Shown here in pieces: positions 28,068 to 36,640 of a stretch of 64,000 nucleotides of DNA; position 1 is the stretch's first letter; each line of letters begins with the position of its first letter. Where the stretch lies: the NCBI GenBank assembly GCA_002484335.1, contig DLJQ01000001.1:31474-95473 (forward strand). Reading direction: 5' to 3'. Made by a program: the position numbers and the translations under genes. This stretch comes from Flavobacteriales bacterium UBA7612. Its GTDB lineage: Bacteria; Bacteroidota; Bacteroidia; Flavobacteriales; Weeksellaceae. Below the pieces are notes generated by a model. That model was not told where the DNA came from and did no database searches. It saw nothing but the letters and a program-made list of their open reading frames with translations.

Positions 28068-28098
28068 AAAAAAGCTCATCATAATTGATGAGCTTTTT
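28068..28098. terminator. Bidirectional terminator of the membrane-protein gene and tRNA-Arg
   Basis: Perfect stem GCTCATC / GATGAGC with loop ATAATT, A run on the left and T run on the right. It starts two bases from the 3' end of tRNA-Arg. Confidence 0.9.
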
Positions 28099-28099
28099 G

Positions 28100-28173
28100 T
28101 GACCGAGACAGGATTCAAACCTGTAACCTCTTGAGCCGTAATCAAGTGCGCTATTCAGTTGCGCCACTCGGCC
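28100..28173 (-). tRNA. tRNA-Arg (anticodon ACG)
   Basis: Acceptor stem GGCCGAG/CTCGGTC with discriminator A. Anticodon stem CTTGA/TCAAG encloses TTACGGC, anticodon ACG (read as ICG after deamination). No encoded CCA. Confidence 0.95.
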
Positions 28174-28210
28174 ATTTGAAATAAAAAACTATTGTTCTTA
28201 TTTTGGATTG

Positions 28211-28239
28211 CAAATATATGAACTATTTTTAAATTTCAA
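28211..28239 (-). promoter_or_regulatory. Promoter of tRNA-Arg (ACG)
   Basis: TTG, 18-base spacer, TATATTTG on the minus strand, then CAATCCAAAATA. The box and following bases are identical to those at tRNA-Phe (62963-62982). Confidence 0.7.
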
Positions 28240-28256
28240 AATAGTTTTTAAAAAAT

Positions 28257-28952
28257 TTATAAATATTTTTTTACTTCGTCTAAATGCGTAATTGTAGCAA
28301 TTCCTTCTTGTGAAAAATTATCATCTAAACGATCAAAGAAAATTGATGACATTCCAAATTCTTTTGCTCCAAGGGCATCAGCAATCCAATCGTCTCCAAT
28401 ATAAATAGACTCTTCTACATTTGCTTTTGCTTTTTGGATAGCTAATGTATAAATACGAGGATCTGGTTTTAATATTTTTATTTCATCAGCATAAGTTACG
28501 GTATCAAAATATCCATTCAAATCAGAAGTTTCTATCTTTCTTTTAGATACTTCTATAAATCCATTTGTAATAATATGTAATTTATATTTTGGTTTTAAAT
28601 ATTCTAATAACTCCATTGCCCCGTCTACAACCTCATTATAATTTGTGATTGTTTCCATGTACTCATCTTCAAAGATTGCCGCAAGCTCATCATTATTAAT
28701 CCCTAAATTATCAAAAGCCTCTTTGAATCGACGAGCTCTTAATTCTTCTTTTGTAATTTTTTTATCACGAATTAATGCCCATAAACCTTCGTTACTATCA
28801 TGATAATAAGGATGAAACTGATCGAATGTAAAGTTATACTTTTTCTCTACATCGTACTTTATATATAATTTTTCTAAAGCTAATTTTGCATTTTTTCTGA
28901 AATCCCAAAGTGTATTGTCTAAGTCGAAAAAAACGTGTTTTATTGTGTTCAT
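28257..28952 (-). CDS. HAD-family phosphatase, YjjG-type nucleotidase
   Basis: 231 residues. HAD motif I is FFDLDNTLWDF, motif II is HIITNGF, and motif III/IV is KPDPRIY with IGDDWIADALGA. The size, cap domain and NTLWDF motif fit the YjjG subfamily, which dephosphorylates non-canonical pyrimidine nucleotides. I chose the ATG at 28952 rather than an upstream in-frame start at 29003: a TAGCTTTG box (28958-28965) lies five bases before the ATG, predicting a leaderless mRNA, and the longer form adds 17 residues not expected in the family. Confidence 0.9.
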   Translation of the reverse strand: MNTIKHVFFDLDNTLWDFRKNAKLALEKLYIKYDVEKKYNFTFDQFHPYYHDSNEGLWALIRDKKITKEELRARRFKEAFDNLGINNDELAAIFEDEYMETITNYNEVVDGAMELLEYLKPKYKLHIITNGFIEVSKRKIETSDLNGYFDTVTYADEIKILKPDPRIYTLAIQKAKANVEESIYIGDDWIADALGAKEFGMSSIFFDRLDDNFSQEGIATITHLDEVKKYL

Positions 28953-28957
28953 AAATG

Positions 28958-28965
28958 CAAAGCTA
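28958..28965 (-). promoter_or_regulatory. Candidate leaderless promoter of the YjjG-like gene
   Basis: TAGCTTTG on the minus strand, five bases (CATTT), then ATG at 28952. It also decides against the longer ORF. Confidence 0.45.
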
Positions 28966-29003
28966 AGGATTTTATGTAGATTTGCTAAGCAATAAAAAAT
29001 CAA

Positions 29004-30266
29004 TTGAAAACTAGATTAGAAAAATTTAAGACAAAGAATGCTAAAGGGGTTTTATCCTTATTAGCTGGTAATACTGTGGCACAAGTAATAATGGTTGCTG
29101 GTGGATTGGCATTAGCAAGATTATATGGTCCTGAGTCTTCTGGTACATACAATGCTTTTCTTAGTTTTATTGCTATTCTTTCTATTTTGACAACTTTCCG
29201 TTTAGAGAATATTTTTGTTATCTCTAAATCTTCTAAAGCTATTCGAAATCTATTTACTACATTACTTTTAGTAAGTGCTATTTCTACTGCTTTATTTTTT
29301 TTAGGATATGCTATTATTGAAAATATTTTCACACTGAAAACTTCTCTTTTTATTGTTTTTCTTAGTTGTATAGCCGGCTTATTCACTGCTTGGAATAATG
29401 TACAAACATCATTGTTTACAAAATATAAATTTTTCAAACATATTTCGCAAGGATTAGTTATTAACGCTATATTTTCTGTTATTTTTCAGGCAATATTTTA
29501 TTATATGGGCTATAAAGAAACTGGTCTTATTTATGGCACTATATTCGGAACTGTTTTATCTTGTGCTTATTATTTTTCGATAACAAAAGGTCGATTTTCG
29601 ACAATCGATTTTAGGCTTGCTAAAAAAACTATTTTAGAAAATAAAGAGATAATAAAATATACTTTACCATCCGAATCTTTAAATGCAATTGCTAATAACC
29701 TAATGACTATAATGCTTGCTTTTTATTTTTTAAAAGAAGATGTGGGGTTTTATGGAAATGCATCAAAGGTATTAGTAACTCCTTTGATTTTACTTTCTAA
29801 TTCTATGTCGAAAGTATTTTTTCAGAAATCAGCAGGAATGATTGACCATCGTGCACATCAATTGTATGATTTATCAAAAAAAGTAATCTTATATAATGTT
29901 GGTGCTATTGCTGTATTTTTATTATTAATGAATTTTATTGGTGTTTTTATTTTAGAATGGATTCTTGGTCCTGCATGGAAAGGTTTACATATCATGACAT
30001 GGATTTTATCTTTCTGGATTTTATGTCGTTCTGCACTAAATCCTATTCAGCAAATTGTGGTCGTTATTAAAAAGAATCATTATGCTTTTTATTTTAATAT
30101 CTACTTGGTTCTAATTACTTTCTTAACTTGTTTAATTGGAGGACTAAATAAAAATTTACTTTTAACGTTATCTCTTTATTCTTTCTTTGCTGGAATTGGT
30201 TATTTGATACAATTATTTTTTGTGATGAAAGAATTGAAACGGTATAAAAATAAAGTTGACAACTAA
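29004..30266 (+). CDS. Wzx-like polysaccharide flippase 1
   Basis: 420 residues with about twelve membrane spans, MOP/MATE superfamily flippase type (GNTVAQVIMVAGGLALARLYGP at the N terminus). It would move lipid-linked oligosaccharide across the inner membrane. The start is TTG at 29004: an in-frame stop lies at 28986-28988 and the next Met is only at residue 30, inside the first span. First gene of a tightly overlapping four-gene run (29004-34260) with a glycosyltransferase, an asparagine-synthase-like protein and a second flippase. Confidence 0.85.
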   Translation: MKTRLEKFKTKNAKGVLSLLAGNTVAQVIMVAGGLALARLYGPESSGTYNAFLSFIAILSILTTFRLENIFVISKSSKAIRNLFTTLLLVSAISTALFFLGYAIIENIFTLKTSLFIVFLSCIAGLFTAWNNVQTSLFTKYKFFKHISQGLVINAIFSVIFQAIFYYMGYKETGLIYGTIFGTVLSCAYYFSITKGRFSTIDFRLAKKTILENKEIIKYTLPSESLNAIANNLMTIMLAFYFLKEDVGFYGNASKVLVTPLILLSNSMSKVFFQKSAGMIDHRAHQLYDLSKKVILYNVGAIAVFLLLMNFIGVFILEWILGPAWKGLHIMTWILSFWILCRSALNPIQQIVVVIKKNHYAFYFNIYLVLITFLTCLIGGLNKNLLLTLSLYSFFAGIGYLIQLFFVMKELKRYKNKVDN

Positions 30267-31386
30267 TAAAAAACATATTCTTGCTTTAGCTTCTTGGTAT
30301 CCAAGTCGTATATTCCTAGATAACGGAGATTTTATTCAAAGGCATCTCCAAGCTATCTCTTTACTAAATAGCGTAACTCTTATTCATGCCGTTAAGGATA
30401 AAAATTTACAAAAGGATTATGAAATATTAGATTCAACAAATAAAGGAATACGAGAAATTATCATTTATTTTAAACCATCTGTTTTTCGTCCATTTAATCT
30501 TATCAAACAAATAAAAGCCTATTTAAAAGGAGTTTCATTAGTTAATAATTTTGATATTATTCATCTAAATGTTATTTATCCTGCTGGCTTAGTTGCATTA
30601 TATCTGAAAAGTAAGTATAAAAAACCTATTCTTTTAACTGAACATTGGTCAGGATTACATGAAAATAATTTCAAAAAAATATCAGCATATAAACAATTCT
30701 TCATCAAAAATATATTTAGAAAAGTTGATTTTATTTCTCCAGTTTCAATGTATTTGATGAATGAAATCAATAAAATAATAAAAGAGAAGAAGTATGAAAT
30801 AATTCCTAATGTTGTTAATTTTAATTTATTTAAAATCAGCAATAATAAAAATAATGAACCTAAAAAATTTTTACATTTATCTAATCTTGATGATAAAGTA
30901 AAAAATATTTCAGCAATGTTGAATACTTCTAAAAAGTTATATAATGAAGGTTATAAATTCGAATTTCATATCGGAGGGAATGGTAATTCTACTTACATAT
31001 CAGATTTTATAAATAAAAATAATTTACAAAATTGTATAAAAGTTTTTAACCGATTAAAACATCAAGAAGTATGTAAAAAAATGAATTCTGTAGATTGTTT
31101 TGTTTTATTCAGTAATTACGAAAATCAACCTTGTGTGCAAATAGAAGCATTTGCATGTGGAATTCCTGTAATTGCTAAAAATGTTGGAGGAATTTCAGAA
31201 TTTTTTCCTGACAATTTTGGCTTTCTAGTAAATAATGAAAATGAATTATACGATGCTATGAAAGAAGTAATTAATGGAAAAGAATTTGAAAATAGTATTA
31301 AACTAAATGAGTTTGCTATTAATCATTTTTCATCATCTATCATTTCAAAAAAATACAATGACATTTATAACAAAATGCTACAATGA
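30256..31386 (+). CDS. Glycosyltransferase, GT4 family
   Basis: 376 residues, GT-B fold. The N-terminal domain has SWYPSRIFLDNGDFIQRH and TEHWSGLHENN. The C-terminal donor-binding domain has FHIGGNG and the retaining E-x7-E motif in QIEAFACGIPVIAKNVGG followed by ISE. It transfers an activated sugar in surface glycan synthesis. The start is TTG at 30256, overlapping the flippase gene by 11 bases; the next gene overlaps it by four (ATGA). Donor and acceptor are not predictable. Confidence 0.9.
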   Translation: MTTNKKHILALASWYPSRIFLDNGDFIQRHLQAISLLNSVTLIHAVKDKNLQKDYEILDSTNKGIREIIIYFKPSVFRPFNLIKQIKAYLKGVSLVNNFDIIHLNVIYPAGLVALYLKSKYKKPILLTEHWSGLHENNFKKISAYKQFFIKNIFRKVDFISPVSMYLMNEINKIIKEKKYEIIPNVVNFNLFKISNNKNNEPKKFLHLSNLDDKVKNISAMLNTSKKLYNEGYKFEFHIGGNGNSTYISDFINKNNLQNCIKVFNRLKHQEVCKKMNSVDCFVLFSNYENQPCVQIEAFACGIPVIAKNVGGISEFFPDNFGFLVNNENELYDAMKEVINGKEFENSIKLNEFAINHFSSSIISKKYNDIYNKMLQ

Positions 31387-33020
31387 AAGGATTTCAAATA
31401 AAAATAGAAAAGAATGTTGTTTCTTATACTATTCGCTTCAAAAATGAATATTTTGATAACTATCTTATAGATGATAATGAAATTGTAATTTGTTTAGAAG
31501 GTGTTATTTTAAACAAAACTTTTCTAGTCAATAATTACAATTTAAAAAACAATTACTTACATCAATTGTATCAATTGTTTGATACTGATTTTATCAGCAA
31601 ATTAGAAGGTGAATTTGTTGGATTTATTTATGATAAACTTAAAAATAAATTATACACATTCACAAACTTTACAGCAACAAAAAAACTATTTTATTATAAA
31701 CAAGAAAATATAATTGTAATTGATACAAGTTTAATTCTATTGACAAAAACTTTGAAAAAAGAAAAGTTATATTTTTCTTTAGACAATTCTACTATGTATC
31801 AATTATTAATTTGTGATAATACATTAGAAGATTATACTCCAATAAAAGAAATAAAAAAACTAAATGACGCACAATTATTAATAATTAATATTAAAGATTT
31901 AACCACAAACATTCAATCATATTATAATTATTATAATAAATTTATTGGATCTAAAAATGAAGCTTTAGAAGAGATTAATCGATTATTTAATGAAGCTGTT
32001 TGTTTAGAATTTAATAAAGATAAGGAACTAAAAAAAGATACTTTTGCTCTACTTAGTGGAGGTTTAGATTCTAGAATGACATTTTTAGTAGCCTTAAAAA
32101 ATGGCTTTTGCATTAATGAAGCGTTTTGTTTTTCACAAAAGAATTATTGGGATGAATTAATAGCAAAAAAAATAGCAAAAGATTACAACGTTCCTTTTCA
32201 TTTTATAGATCTAAATGGAGGAGAATATATTTCTGAAATTGATGAAATATTTAATATTTCTCATGGTTTAGGAATCTATTCAGGAGCTTTGCATACCAAT
32301 TATGCTTATCAATTTATTGATAAAACCCGATTTGGATTAATTCATAGTGGACAATTGGGCGATGGAGTCTTTGGTATGTTCAATAAACATCGTTTTAAAA
32401 CTCCTCCAACCAAAAATAAAATTGTTGTTCACAATGACCTTTTTCCTAAGCTTGAAAAAGATTTCAATCAAATTATTTCTAACTATGATAGCGAAGAAAT
32501 ATTTCTAACAAGAAACGTTGGTTATAACAGAACAGTGCTTGGCTCATACATGGCAGAAGAATTTTCTTACCAAGCTTCTCCTTTCATGAATTCTAATTTT
32601 CTGAAATTTCTTCATAGTTTACCCGAAAAATGGAAGTACAATCAAGAATTATATATTGATTGGATAAATGTATATCATAAAGATGCTACAAAATATATTT
32701 GGGAAAGGACTTTACTAAAACCTACTCATAAAAGAAATACTGTAATTGGTGATAAATTTGTAAAAAGATCGTATAATATATTATTAAATAGAATTCTAAA
32801 GAAAACAAACATTGGTAAAATGACTGCATATAGTTACTATTACCAAAAGGATAATAAACATAAAATAAAAATGGATTCTTATTTTGAAAATTCTATTCAT
32901 TTAATAAAATCTGAAGAATTAAAACTTGATATTATTAACACTTACAATAATGGAGATTTTATCGAAAAAACAACTGCTTTAACTGTTTTATCAATTGTAA
33001 AAAATTATTTTAGTGAATGA
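31383..33020 (+). CDS. Asparagine-synthase-like amidotransferase of a glycan locus
   Basis: 545 residues. The N-terminal half (1-190) is a class II glutaminase-like domain, but the N terminus is Met-Lys-Gly-Phe, so the catalytic Cys that follows Met in true glutamine-dependent enzymes is absent. The C-terminal half has the PP-loop ATPase motif LLSGGLDSR near residue 223 and HSGQLGDGVFG. Such proteins occur in polysaccharide clusters, where some amidate sugar acids. Using free ammonia, or another acyl-adenylate reaction, is inferred. It overlaps both neighbours (ATGA at 31383; eight bases at 33013). Confidence 0.83.
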   Translation: MKGFQIKIEKNVVSYTIRFKNEYFDNYLIDDNEIVICLEGVILNKTFLVNNYNLKNNYLHQLYQLFDTDFISKLEGEFVGFIYDKLKNKLYTFTNFTATKKLFYYKQENIIVIDTSLILLTKTLKKEKLYFSLDNSTMYQLLICDNTLEDYTPIKEIKKLNDAQLLIINIKDLTTNIQSYYNYYNKFIGSKNEALEEINRLFNEAVCLEFNKDKELKKDTFALLSGGLDSRMTFLVALKNGFCINEAFCFSQKNYWDELIAKKIAKDYNVPFHFIDLNGGEYISEIDEIFNISHGLGIYSGALHTNYAYQFIDKTRFGLIHSGQLGDGVFGMFNKHRFKTPPTKNKIVVHNDLFPKLEKDFNQIISNYDSEEIFLTRNVGYNRTVLGSYMAEEFSYQASPFMNSNFLKFLHSLPEKWKYNQELYIDWINVYHKDATKYIWERTLLKPTHKRNTVIGDKFVKRSYNILLNRILKKTNIGKMTAYSYYYQKDNKHKIKMDSYFENSIHLIKSEELKLDIINTYNNGDFIEKTTALTVLSIVKNYFSE

Positions 33021-34260
33021 TTTTGTTTCATTTTTAAAGGATTTTTATAATAGAAAAGGTTTACTCATTTTTTCTTCTTTTCTACTCGAAAAAATCATTG
33101 GTCTTATCAATGTTATTTTTATTGTTCATATGATATCTGAAGATGATTATGGTTTAATTACAATCATTGCATCAATTTTTGGAGTTTTTATTACACTAAA
33201 CGGATTTGGAACAATACAAGGCTTACTTCGGTTTGGTGCTTTAGAAAAAACTGAAGAAGCTAAAAATAAATTAGCTCAAACAATTTTTTTCCTTGGTCTT
33301 AAAAAACAAATTATTCTAATTGCTTTATTTTGTTTTATAGCATATTTTTATGAGATTAAATATAAAATGATTTGGGTGGTTATTTTGTTTTTTGCTATCA
33401 GAATGCTTGGAACATATTTTTACAGTTTTATACAATGTTACTATAGAATTCAAAATAGGAATGATAAATTTTCATCAATATCAATTATCATTAATTTGAT
33501 TGGTTTATGTATTTTACTATTTCTTACTTTTCTATACGGAAAATATGGCTACTTAATAGCTCTGACTATAACTCCTTGGTTATCTCTATTTTTTTATAAC
33601 AATAAGATTTTTTCATCTTTTAAAAGCAATATAAGTACAATAAATATGAAGGAATTTTGGAATTATTCCTTCAACTCATCAATAACTTATTTTTTTTCTG
33701 AAATATTATTTATGATTGATGTTTTTATTATAGGATTATTATTAAATGAAGCAGATGTTGCAAATTATAAAGTTGCTATTATTCTACCGATGAATTTAAT
33801 GTTTCTTCCTATGATTTTTATGCAAACTGATTTACCGAAAATAATATCAAAATCAACCGACAAAAAATATCTTAATTACTATATTTCTAATTATTACAAA
33901 TTATTTATCCCTCTTTCTCTAAGTATATTAATTTTAGGATTCTTTATAAAAGATTTTATTTTAAAATTTATTTTTGGAAGCAATTACGCAAACAATGGTT
34001 GGATTTTCTTTATAATACTTACAGCAATTTGTTTTAATATGTGTTTTAGGAATTTATATGGGAATTTATTATCTGCAGTAGGTTTAGCTAAAAAAAATTC
34101 GATAATATCTATCTCTTCTATTCTTCTTATGCTTGTTTTAGGATTATTATTAATTCCTAAATATGAAATTTTAGGGGCAGCAATTTCTCTTGCAATTACA
34201 TTTATAACAATGGGATTTTGCTCTGCAATTATATTCTATAATTATTTAAAGAAAATATAA
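33013..34260 (+). CDS. Wzx-like polysaccharide flippase 2
   Basis: 415 residues with about twelve to fourteen membrane spans. N-terminal LEKIIGLINVIFIVHMISEDDYG is typical of Wzx/O-unit flippases, with the usual central IDVFIIGLLL span. GTG start at 33013, overlapping the preceding gene by eight bases. A second flippase in the same run as the one at 29004 is unusual; the two proteins are not obviously close paralogues. The gene ends exactly where a minus-strand small ORF ends (34261), with no terminator hairpin seen between. Confidence 0.84.
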   Translation: MNDFVSFLKDFYNRKGLLIFSSFLLEKIIGLINVIFIVHMISEDDYGLITIIASIFGVFITLNGFGTIQGLLRFGALEKTEEAKNKLAQTIFFLGLKKQIILIALFCFIAYFYEIKYKMIWVVILFFAIRMLGTYFYSFIQCYYRIQNRNDKFSSISIIINLIGLCILLFLTFLYGKYGYLIALTITPWLSLFFYNNKIFSSFKSNISTINMKEFWNYSFNSSITYFFSEILFMIDVFIIGLLLNEADVANYKVAIILPMNLMFLPMIFMQTDLPKIISKSTDKKYLNYYISNYYKLFIPLSLSILILGFFIKDFILKFIFGSNYANNGWIFFIILTAICFNMCFRNLYGNLLSAVGLAKKNSIISISSILLMLVLGLLLIPKYEILGAAISLAITFITMGFCSAIIFYNYLKKI

Positions 34261-34428
34261 TTATTTATCTCTATTCTTGAAACTAATCATATTTATAAAA
34301 TAAAAACTTGTAAGTATTATAGCTAGAGCTATATAATCTATAATTTCTGTATTTTGATTAGGAAAAAAACTTTTATTAAAGAATATTATTGCTAATCCAA
34401 GCCAAAAACTTTTTTTTAATAATTTCAT
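34261..34428 (-). CDS. Small predicted membrane protein (55 residues)
   Basis: ATG at 34426-34428 and TAA at 34261-34263 give a 55-residue protein beginning MKLLKKSFWLGLAIIFF and ending in FKNRDK. It has two hydrophobic stretches (8-22 and 31-48) with a basic N terminus and polar ends, the look of a genuine two-span small protein. It lies 83 bases after the FemAB/GNAT-like gene on the same strand and could be the last gene of that operon. No homologue recognised and no clear RBS. Confidence 0.45.
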   Translation of the reverse strand: MKLLKKSFWLGLAIIFFNKSFFPNQNTEIIDYIALAIILTSFYFINMISFKNRDK

Positions 34429-34511
34429 AAGTTTAATAGTATCTATCGCACATCTTCAAACTGTTTAAATAACTGAAAATGAATTTATATTTTTAAATTT
34501 AATATTTTTTT

Positions 34512-35384
34512 TCATAAAAAATTTTTATAACTACAATAATATCTTATTTCAGAATTATAACTTGCATAATAATCTTGTATTCCTTTGATATTTGAGCCTT
34601 CAAAATCAAAAATTAAAGATTGATTACAATTATCTTTTATAATATAATTTAACAAATAAGAAAAAGAACCTTTTGGCTCTATATCTTTATTTCTAACGGA
34701 ACTAAGTAATATTATTCTCTCTGATGAATGTAGTACAAAAACAGAAGAAATAATTGTTTTATTTTCATCAAAGAGAAAGTATTGTATACAATTTTTTCGT
34801 TGTATATTTTTATTGATAATTTCTTTAAAAAGAGATAAATTAATTGTTTTTGAATAAGCATAATACTTTTCTAATGCTTCAAAATACCATTCTACATCAA
34901 AAAAAGATTGATCAATATTCAGTTTATTAAACGAATTATTTTTAATATTTCTCTTTCTATTCAAACTAAAATTATCGTATAATTCTTCGTAAGAATTTGA
35001 AATATCCAAAACTTGATTTACTTTCAATTCACCTTTCGGAGAAAACATTGCTGTATTTTCCTCATTAAAATTATAAGCACGAACTAATTTTCGATGTAAT
35101 CTCTTTTCAAATTCTTTAAAAATACGTTCAGAAAAATTTTCTCGATGAAAAACACCTAATTGTTGACAATAAAGAGGCTGATTTATAAATTTTATTCCAA
35201 ATTTTCTTACGAAAGGTAAAGGCATTACAGCTTCGTAATCATTATAAACCAAACAATCCCAATTTTCTCCTAACAACGTATCTAAATACCAAAATTCGGC
35301 ATAAACACGATAATTTACAGATTTCTTTAAACAATCTGTATACTTATCTACTGCTAATTTTTGTCGAGAAACTTGTCTTATCAT
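34512..35384 (-). CDS. FemAB/GNAT-like acyltransferase (putative)
   Basis: 290 residues, soluble. The layout resembles FemAB/BioF2-like GNAT-fold proteins: an N-terminal domain with LPFVRKFGIKFINQPLYCQQ, a basic helix SLNRKRNIKN, a central YFLFDENKTIISSVFVLHS strand pair and a C-terminal FDFEGSNIKGIQDYY with a YxxYNSE end. It probably transfers an acyl or aminoacyl group to a cell-envelope glycan or lipid. Its ATG overlaps the stop of the deacetylase gene by four bases, so the two are translationally coupled. Family-level confidence only. Confidence 0.7.
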   Translation of the reverse strand: MIRQVSRQKLAVDKYTDCLKKSVNYRVYAEFWYLDTLLGENWDCLVYNDYEAVMPLPFVRKFGIKFINQPLYCQQLGVFHRENFSERIFKEFEKRLHRKLVRAYNFNEENTAMFSPKGELKVNQVLDISNSYEELYDNFSLNRKRNIKNNSFNKLNIDQSFFDVEWYFEALEKYYAYSKTINLSLFKEIINKNIQRKNCIQYFLFDENKTIISSVFVLHSSERIILLSSVRNKDIEPKGSFSYLLNYIIKDNCNQSLIFDFEGSNIKGIQDYYASYNSEIRYYCSYKNFL

Positions 35385-36610
35385 TCAAAAATACTTTCAT
35401 ATACTTTTCGCCATCCAATCCAATCTTCATTCAAGTTTGATTGATGAAATAAAGTTATAAACGTTCCGTTCACACTTTTAATTGTATCCTTCAATTCCTT
35501 TAGTTCATTTATAGCTTCATCAGTTGTTAATTTCATGTAATTTCTCAACGTAACATCCATTGCTACAAAAGGATATATTATTAACAATGTTTGTTCATTT
35601 CTTGATAAGTCAAACCATTTATAAGGTGTTGAAGTTCCTGCTCTAAACCCAATCCTATTTGCAAATCCCATTGTATAATCTTCCTCTATTCCACTTTTCA
35701 ACAATTGTTGATATGTTTGTGGAAAATTAAGTTTTATAAAATGCTGACGAGATTTTTTTACTGATTTATTCGTCAACAGTTCCAAACGATTTATTTCAGT
35801 TTGCAATAAATTAACATTTTTATTGGACTCATATGAAGGATGGATTCCTATTGTTGCCCAACGAACAACATCATTTATTAACTCTTTCTGATTTTTGTTT
35901 TTCCAATCATGGTTTTTATCAAAAGTAGAATAATCTCCCAATAACCAAAAAAATACAGTTTTTACATCATATTTTCGAGCTAAATCTTTCAAATAATCAA
36001 ATGTAGCATAGGGATCTTTTTCTTTTCCCAACCATACATTAATTTGTTTTTTGCCTTCTCTAAAATTAGCATTTAAGAGCTTTTTTGCAATAGAACCTAT
36101 TTTTATTTTAGGCGAATGATGCAAATATTTCCAAGCATAATCAACATCATGCGTATTTATTTGCTCAAAAACTCTTTCTTTAAAAATAAGTTGAGAATAT
36201 TTTATAGAAATCTGCTTTTGTATCTCCATACAAATTAAATCAACTATAGGTTTTGAATAATCTAAATCTGAACCTAAAAAACGTTGATGTTCATCGAACA
36301 AATAAGATTCTGCAATATATTCTTCATATCTAGAAAGCCAATAAAAACATTTTCCAACTTCACTTAAAGTCGAATAATTTGTTGTTGTCCTAATATCATT
36401 TTCCAATAAAATTTCATCAACATTAAAATTAATCTCATGCTCTAAAAACTGATTAGAGAAATTAATTTTTGGTCCATTGTATTCGTCAAAAATATTTTTA
36501 GAAATCACTATTTCATATTTAAGTCCTAGAAAGTCCGAAAATATAAAATCGAAAATGTACTCAATTCTATTTGTAATTTTTTCGGTAAATATGACAACTG
36601 TTTGGTTCAA
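35381..36610 (-). CDS. Polysaccharide deacetylase-family protein
   Basis: 409 residues, no signal peptide. The NodB-like barrel starts at about residue 150 with NTHDVDYAWKY (metal-binding Asp-Asp equivalent) and continues with GIHPSYES (metal-binding His) and VKKSRQHFIKLNF. An N-terminal region of about 140 residues (WLSRYEEY, DEHQRFLGS) matches what I remember of Flavobacterial proteins annotated DUF7033. Expected to remove N-acetyl groups from a glycan precursor. Coupled to the following FemAB-like gene (four-base overlap) and 30 bases downstream of radC. Confidence 0.83.
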   Translation of the reverse strand: MNQTVVIFTEKITNRIEYIFDFIFSDFLGLKYEIVISKNIFDEYNGPKINFSNQFLEHEINFNVDEILLENDIRTTTNYSTLSEVGKCFYWLSRYEEYIAESYLFDEHQRFLGSDLDYSKPIVDLICMEIQKQISIKYSQLIFKERVFEQINTHDVDYAWKYLHHSPKIKIGSIAKKLLNANFREGKKQINVWLGKEKDPYATFDYLKDLARKYDVKTVFFWLLGDYSTFDKNHDWKNKNQKELINDVVRWATIGIHPSYESNKNVNLLQTEINRLELLTNKSVKKSRQHFIKLNFPQTYQQLLKSGIEEDYTMGFANRIGFRAGTSTPYKWFDLSRNEQTLLIIYPFVAMDVTLRNYMKLTTDEAINELKELKDTIKSVNGTFITLFHQSNLNEDWIGWRKVYESIFE

Positions 36611-36640
36611 AATAAACTATTCAATAAAGATTAAAGATAA

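Noticed and set aside
28953..29003. 17-residue N-terminal extension of the YjjG-like phosphatase
   Set aside because: The extension overlaps the promoter box and is not expected in the family.
29000..29437. 145-codon minus-strand ORF inside flippase 1
   Set aside because: No homology pattern or regulatory signals; it lies opposite a well-supported flippase.
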